Shown in pieces: positions 58,049 through 64,000 of a stretch of DNA of 64,000 nucleotides. The notes under the pieces were generated by a model. It saw nothing but the letters and a program-made list of their open reading frames with translations. It was not told the DNA's origin and searched no databases. Every line of letters begins with the position of its first letter. Positions within the stretch are counted from its first letter, which is position 1. The position numbers were made by a program, and so were the translations under genes. The DNA lies in the NCBI GenBank assembly GCA_012861695.1, contig JAAOOA010000149.1, forward strand, positions 461,501-525,500. The letters run 5' to 3'. This DNA is from Trematomus loennbergii (taxonomy: Eukaryota > Chordata > Actinopteri > Perciformes > Nototheniidae).

Positions 58049-59834
58049 ATAGTGGTCTGCAGGAGGTTTTAGATGAACATAGGCTCAGTCTGAGGAGGAG
58101 ATGTGAACGTGTGACTGAAGGAACTGATCAAAGTGAAACCCTCCTCAACAGGATCTTCACTGAGCTCTACATCACACAAGGCCAGAGTGAAGAGGTTAAT
58201 ACCCAACATGAGGTGAGGCAGCTGGAGACAGCTTCCAAGAAGAAGCCCCTCCATGACACTCCAATCAAGTGCCAGGACATCTTTAAAGCCTTACCTGACC
58301 AACAGACTCTCATCAGAGCGGTCCTGACCAACGGAGTCGCTGGAGTTGGAAAAACCTTCTCAGTGCAGAAGTTCACTCTGGACTGGGCCGAGGGTTTGGG
58401 AAACCAAGATGTCAGTCTGGTGATCCCGCTCTCCTTCAGGGAGCTGAACCTGATCAAAGGTGAGCAGTACAGTCTTCTCAGGCTGCTCCATGTTTTCCAT
58501 CCAACCTTACAGAAGGTCACAGCAGAGCAGCTGGCTGTCTGCAAAGTGCTGCTCATCTTTGACGGCCTGGATGAAAGCAGACTTTCTCTGGACTTCAGAA
58601 ACAATGAGGTTGTGTCTGATGTCTCTCAGCAGTCCTCAGTCAACGTGCTGCTGACAAACCTCATCAGGGGGAAGCTGCTTCCCTCGGCTCTCGTCTGGAT
58701 AACTTCCAGACCTGCAGCGGCCAATCAGATCCCTCCTGAGTGTGTGGACAGGGTAACAGAAGTACGAGGCTTCACTGACGCCCAGAAGGAGGAGTACTTC
58801 AGGAGGAGATGGAGTGATGAAGACCTGTCCAGCAGAATCATCTCTCACATCAAGAGCTCCAGGAGCCTCCACATCATGTGTCTGATCCCAGTCTTCTGCT
58901 GGATCACTGCTGCAGTTCTGGACCACATGTTGACTACAGACCAGAGAGGAGAGCTGCCCCAGACCCTCACTGACATGTACTCACACTTCCTGCTGGTCCA
59001 GACCAAGAGGAAGAAGCAGAAGTATGAAGAGGGACATGAGACGAGTCCACAGCAGCTGACGGAGGCTGACAGGGAGGTTCTTCTGAAGCTGGGGAGGCTG
59101 GCGTTTGAACATCTGGAGAAAGGAGACATCATGTTCTACCAAGAAGACCTGCAGCGCTGTGGTCTTGGTGTCACCGAGGCCTTGGTGCACTCAGGAGTTT
59201 GTACACAGATCTTCAAAAGAGAGAGAGTGATCTTCAGAAAACAGTCTACTGCTTTGTTCATCTGAGCATTCAGGAGTTTCTGGCTGCAGTCTACATGTTG
59301 CACTGTTACACCAACAGAGACACAGAGGTACTGAAGGACTTCCTGCAGAGAGACTATAACAACAGCAGAGATCAGGATTACCCATCCCTGGATGACTTCC
59401 TGAAGGGAGCCATGGAGAAATCCCTCAAAGTGAAAATGGCCACCTGGACCTGTTTGTCCGCTTTCTCCACGGCCTCTCTCTGGAGTCCAACCAGAGACTG
59501 TTAGGAGGCCTGCTGGGTCGCACAGACAACAGACCAGAAACCATCCAGAGAGCCATCAGCAACCTGAAGGAGATGAGAGTTTTCTCTCCTGACAGGAGAT
59601 CAACATCTTCCACTGTCTGACAGAGATGAAGGACCACTCAGTACATCAGGAGATCACAGAGTTCCTGAAGTCAGAGAACAGATCAGAGAAGGAACTCTCT
59701 GATCCACTGCTCTGCTCTGGCCTACATGCTGCAGATGTCAGAGGAGGTTCTGGATGAGTTGGACCTGGATCAGTACAACACATCATGGGGACGACGAGAC
59801 TGATTCCAGCTGTGAGGAACTGCAGGAAGTTCAA
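58049..59834 (+). pseudogene. NLR B FISNA-NACHT exon, frameshifted
   Basis: Identical in plan to 5767-7678, with Walker A GVAGVGKT and Walker [10 protein letters not shown] intact. Up to the frameshift, three substitutions are seen relative to A (Y/F, T/P, K/Q). The deletion in the TTCAAGAAAAC segment near 59236 stops the frame at 59265, just before the winged-helix motif. The 57-bp coding repeat has one unit. Several further indels occur from 59425 to 59800. Confidence 0.8.
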
Positions 59835-61846
59835 GTAAGTCCAGATGTGATTAACTTTATAAACTAATGTGGATCAGGAGTTTAATTATTCAAATAAACA
59901 CTATAACATTTCTGCTGTTTAAATACTGAGAGCAAAATAAAACCAACACTGTTCTTCTATTTATTTATAATAATAGTTAAACTGAAGCGTTCCTCTCTTC
60001 ATATTGAGTGATGGAGGCGACATGTCAAACACATGAAGGACTTGAGAGGTTTCTCAGCATGTGATCACACCACACAGCAGGACTTACAGTTATCACAGAA
60101 ACATGTTATTATTACTTTCTTTGCTTTTTTCTTTGCTTTTTAAGAAAATATTCACAAAGCATACATAACCAAATAAACACATCTAAGTACAAGATGAACT
60201 ACATAACAGATGACAAATCAGAGAAGACATAATAAGATAATAGTATTAATAATATTACAAATGAAAGAATGGATACATTATGAATACATTATGAATACTC
60301 AGGTACACATTAATTATATTCACTGTATTGTTCTATACTGACCCATTCCTCCCACCTTTCCTCAAAGATATGCATTTGGTTTCTAATCTAGTTGTTTTCT
60401 CCGTTACATAGATTTCATTTACTAAGTTATTCCATTGTGAGTTTACTAAGTTATTATCTTTTAGACAATTCCTTGTCATTAGTTTGATGATGGCTTTTCT
60501 AATGACCAGAAATAGATAGGAATCTTTCTGTATCTCCTCTGGTGTTTCCCCAGTGATAGGGACAATGGGTTTTTGTTGAGAGAACAAGATATTGGACATT
60601 TCTCTTCAAACTGTTTCCCAGAAGTCTCCCAACACATCACAGGCCCAGAATATATGTGTCTGGTTTCTGCTCAGCGCATTCTCTCCAGCATTTTGAAGTG
60701 AGGGTTTGTTTGTGTTCACTTTGAATCTGGGGTGTCTTAAAGGATGGAGTTAAAAGCTTCATGTGTTTTCTTTCCAGTAGTTTGAGTTGGTTGTGTTATG
60801 AATGTTTCTGCACATTTGTTCCCAATCTGCTTCTGGCATATTGCAGGATCATTCATTTCCCCATTTCTTTGTTACATTAATAATACTGTGTTCATCTTGA
60901 TTTCTTAATTGTAATATTTGAACCATCTGAGTTAGAAATGTTGTTTCCACTCCAGGGTCATAAACTGTAAGCATGTATTTTATTAATGGCTTGATGTCTT
61001 GAAAAGATCTCTTTTTTAAATGCCGGAAAGATAACTCCTCACTTGGAAGAATCTGAATAAATGGTATTTGAGTAAATCATATTGTAACGAAAGCTGTTCA
61101 AAGGACTTCACGTCTTTATCACCGAACATTTGTCCAAATGTCCTCAAGCCCTTAGAAGCCCATAGTTTCAACATGTGGTGGTCTTTGTTCAGTTTGTGAG
61201 GAGGGAAGTCTTGATCAGTTCATTTCTTTCAAGAAGATTACATCTTCATATCGTTTTTGATTACGACAGACTTCCCTCCAAACCTTAAGTGAAGCAACAA
61301 CCCTTTTTTTAATGATTACTTTCTAGTAGTTTCTTTATCATTAAACACGTTTTGATCACAATGTGTTAGAGTTTAAAATCAGATCTATATCATTTCCCAC
61401 CAATAACAGAGTTATGTCTTAATGCTGATATACTGGGAACATCTGATGCTATCAAGTTGAACATATTGAAACTTTATTGGTTTGTTAATTGTGTTTGTGT
61501 GCGCAATAAATGTTCAGATGCTCAGAGAAGCCAAAGCATCCTTCATCCATCATTCACATCCACATATTAACTAACATTTAAATATGTACATCTCTAATAT
61601 TGTCAAGTGATTCATTTAATTTCTGTTTCTTTTGGTAACAGTCAGTGACAGCAGGAGCACAGACATGTGATCAGATCACACTGACAACTCATTACACTCT
61701 ATTATCATATATTATTATATATTATATTAAATGGACTAACAGCAAAGGTCTATCAGAACATGTCAAATCTTTTTTCATCAAATGCTTGATGTTAATATAA
61801 TGTTTCCTCTTTTTTAACACATGTTGTAATATATGTTTTATTATAG
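59835..61846 (-). mobile_element. NLR B intron with L1/Tx1-like LINE remnant
   Basis: On the - strand 60680-60607 reads NQTHIFWACDVLGDFWETV and 60599-60333 reads an L1-type C-terminus (LVIRKAIIKLMTRN, NNLVNEIYVTEKTTRLETKC). Weaker RT similarity continues to about 61500. The segment 60195-61170 is missing from copy A. The rest of the intron matches A. Confidence 0.65.
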
Positions 61847-62014
61847 ACTTACTCTGTGGACTCTCAGAGACTGATGTGAAGTCGTGGCCTCAGCTCTGAA
61901 GTCTGACCCCTCTCATCTGAGAGATCTGGACCTGAGTAACAACCTCTGATGATTCAGAGTGGAGCTGCTGAGTTCTGGACTAAAGAGTCCAAACTGCAGA
62001 CTGGAGGCTCTCAG
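61847..62014 (+). pseudogene. NLR B LRR exon 1, disrupted
   Basis: 168 nt against 174 in copy A, with several one- or two-base deletions and an early in-frame TGA. Splice sites remain (TTATTATAG, AG/GTCAGT). Confidence 0.75.
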
Positions 62015-62404
62015 GTCAGTTCACTGACTGCAGTTCATATTGATCTGTTTGTGTTTATGATTTTCTGAATTTGAACAAATACAATGTTATTTTATTTGTT
62101 CTGTTTTTGCTAATGACTGAATATTGATCAGAGTAACAGAGAGAAGGTGAATGTGTGAGGGAGAGTGTTTGAGCTTCCACAGACTCACTCTGTGCTCCAT
62201 GAGTCAGTGGAGATGCTGTCAGTACTGATGAGCTGTGAGGGAGATGAAGGAGTTGTTCAACATCTGATCAAAGTTAAAGTTCCAGATTATCAGTGGATTG
62301 TTTCTGCATCATCTCTGACATTAAAACCCTGTTTCACTCTGAACAGATTATTAAACCTGGAGTTATTTCAAACAGGAACATTGTTTTCTAAACTTACATC
62401 ATGT

Positions 62405-63360
62405 TAAATTGCGCGCTCAATAAATTCCTGTGCTCAAAATGTTTCATAGCGTGCTCAGGATAGAGGCACAAAAGTAACGCCGCACCATGGATGAACAGCG
62501 ACGCTACACATCAAGCAAGCAGAGCCAGCATGCAGCTGACTCATAGACTCATATATACACCTAGATGAGTCATTTCAAACCTTTCATTACATTACAGAGA
62601 AAAGCTGTGAGAATGTTGCATAATGTTCAACCTAGAGAACAAACAGTTTATTGAGTCAAGGCTGTTAGCATTTAAAGATTTAATAGAATTACAGACGGCT
62701 TTAGTTATGCATAAAGCAAACAACAGAATACTGCCAGAGAATATAAAAACACATTAGTTTTAATTTCAGAGGCTGAGCATCATAGGAGGAGATTACATTC
62801 TAAGCTTCAGTTAGTTTATTTATTGTAATGGTTTATTTGGTAGGGACATTGCACTTTAATGAACACTTAAAACTATAAATGTGCCAAGTGTAAATATGCC
62901 GGATTTAGCTTTGAGCTACTTTCCATCCGCAGTCCCTCACATCAAACATTAAGAACATGACATTTACAAACATAGCAGATACAAATACATGAAATACAAG
63001 AAAAGTGCAAAAGAGCAAGAGCAGAATACACAAGTATTTATGACATGGCAAAACAACATAGCAGCATGGATACACAAAGTGCAAGAGAGGAGACCCCTGT
63101 GTTAAAGTGCATCTAGTGGTGACCGCACGTTTGCACGTACTGCTTTAAAGCAGATGTGTCTCTTGAGAAAGAAGTGGAATTCTTTGCCGAATGATTTAAA
63201 GGGCTGTAAGAACATTTTGATGTTTCAGAAAATGTATAAAGAAAGCGTAATTAGACAGTCTGAAGGTGACTTTTGATTGTGTTCTGGTTTCATGTTTCAG
63301 TATTTGTAAGAAACTGAGACTGAAAGAATATTGCTTTGATTTGACTTTTTTATGGTGATT
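62405..63360 (+). mobile_element. LINE remnants beyond the duplication boundary
   Basis: 62653-62757 reads ESRLLAFKDLIELQTALVMH then KANNRILPENIKTH-stop, the C-terminal end of a non-LTR reverse transcriptase. 62813-62880 matches another LINE end (TTTATTTGGTAGGGACATTGCAC). The remainder is unassigned. Confidence 0.5.
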
Positions 63361-63822
63361 TCATTTATTTATTTTTTCCAATGTCAATAATGGAGCCCAA
63401 GTGATATCTGTTACGAGCCAGCTGATCTTTGTTGACAAGAGTTGTGATTTCCTGACCAGTCTCGATGCGCATTTGTTTTTCTCTCCACAATTTCTCACAC
63501 ACAAAATGTTCCTTGGAAGAGCTGTGTTTGCTAAGACCCGTGTCCTTTTGTAAGCATGCTTCCAGTCTTTGAAGCCTTTTACGGTGAACGATGCGTCATG
63601 ATGATGAGCCTTAAACTTTCTACATGGGAAATACGCAGCCTCGCCTTTCACGGAGTATTCAAGCCAGGGTGGGTTTTGGTACCATGAGCTGGAAACACTA
63701 CGTTTGTTTCCCGGAGAAGAGCCGAGAGGGGAAACTATCCAGGACTTCCTGTTTTGGTTTATCCACGCCAAGGTCCTCTGGAAGTAGAAAACTAACATCT
63801 CCAAGATCACGCAGACTTTCAT
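63361..63822 (-). pseudogene. hAT transposase with TTF-type zinc finger, partial
   Basis: On the - strand one open frame of 153 codons includes NPPWLEYSVKGEAAYFPCRK then ASFTVKGFKDWKHAYK and ILCVRNCGEKNK. The WLEYS...AAY(C)F.CR.F...F...GF..WK pattern is the TTF-type zinc finger at the N-terminus of DUF4371-type hAT transposases. An expected Cys is missing (AAYFPCRKF) and the KHSSSKEH-like segment appears frame-disrupted. The catalytic part would lie at lower coordinates on the - strand and is not seen, so this is a fragment. Confidence 0.6.
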
Positions 63823-64000
63823 TCAGAGTTTCATAGCTAAATAAAAACATGATATTACACTAATCTCTCAACATAGTTTCATACAAACATAAATATTAGG
63901 ACAAAGCTCTACAGATAACAACACTAAACATAATAATACAACAATTCAATGTTTTTAATCAGCCCTGATTTCTCATGGGCCCAAATCCTGGAGGGGGGGG
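63823..64000. other. Window end, nothing recognised
   Basis: AT-rich sequence ending in a G run. Confidence 0.4.

Larger units (their letters stand above)
55586..62014 (+). pseudogene. NLR copy B: RING-FISNA-NACHT-LRR, disrupted
   Basis: Exons are 55576-55710 (ATG at 55586), 56946-57050, 57619-57854, 58049-59834 and 61847-62014. The first four joined frames agree with copy A, and the RING and FISNA-NACHT parts are almost identical. The frame breaks near 59236 by a one-base deletion relative to A (stop at 59263-59265). More single-base losses follow up to 59834 and in the LRR exon, which has an early stop. LRR exons 2 and 3 are missing: similarity to A ends at 62404. A truncated RING-FISNA-NACHT protein could still be made. 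Sequence error is an alternative explanation for the indels. Confidence 0.75.

Overview
This window looks like accessory, repeat-rich chromosome from a percomorph teleost fish. The evidence is two copies of a fish-type NLR immune receptor gene (FISNA-NACHT with an N-terminal RING finger and single-LRR exons of about 170 nt, all joined by phase-2 introns), long GT microsatellites, fish-type hAT, PIF/Harbinger, Tc1, TTAA-target and Ty3/Gypsy elements, and a YTHDF m6A-reader gene end. Genes have spliceosomal introns; nothing bacterial is present.

Layout. 1-10020 carries NLR copy A on the + strand: a 5' exon at 2548-2610, the ATG exon at 3328-3462, the RING exon at 5334-5569, the large FISNA-NACHT exon at 5767-7678 and three LRR exons at 8704-10020. 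Its reading frame is open through every exon I can join. 10021-22700 is a transposon graveyard: a foldback-like cluster with 175-bp repeats, a three-level nest ending in a THAP-domain element, and L2 and Tc1 remnants. 23120-27193 holds, on the - strand, three phase-compatible exons that I read as the 3' end of a YTHDF gene, with transposons in its introns. 28347-32714 is a nest of hAT-like elements around a 3.0-kb foldback element with arms of about 947 bp. 32886-37679 is a young Ty3/Gypsy retrotransposon with LTRs that look identical. 37703-40000 is a hAT element inside a 38-bp minisatellite. 40633-47335 is a TTAA-flanked element carrying a 37-bp minisatellite; it has been split by a 5.65-kb PIF/Harbinger transposon with a Myb/SANT-like gene (+) and a frameshifted DDE transposase (-). 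47340-53450 is a patchwork of solo LTRs, pol remnants and local duplications. 53449-62404 is NLR copy B, again on the + strand, with an ISRE-like promoter motif. Copy B is colinear with 1-9270 but is frameshifted, shorter in its LRRs, and cut off before LRR exon 2. 62405-64000 holds LINE and hAT transposase remnants.

The most useful property of the window is that A and B are a recent segmental duplication: 3 amino-acid differences over about 379 aligned NACHT-exon residues. Each copy therefore acts as the empty-site control for transposons in the other. This fixes the ends and target duplications of several elements and shows exon loss and gain, a variable coding minisatellite and donor-site transposon insertion between the copies. 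The NLR products would be cytosolic sensors or regulators coupling a RING E3 ligase-type domain to a NACHT ATPase. That function is inferred from domain families only.
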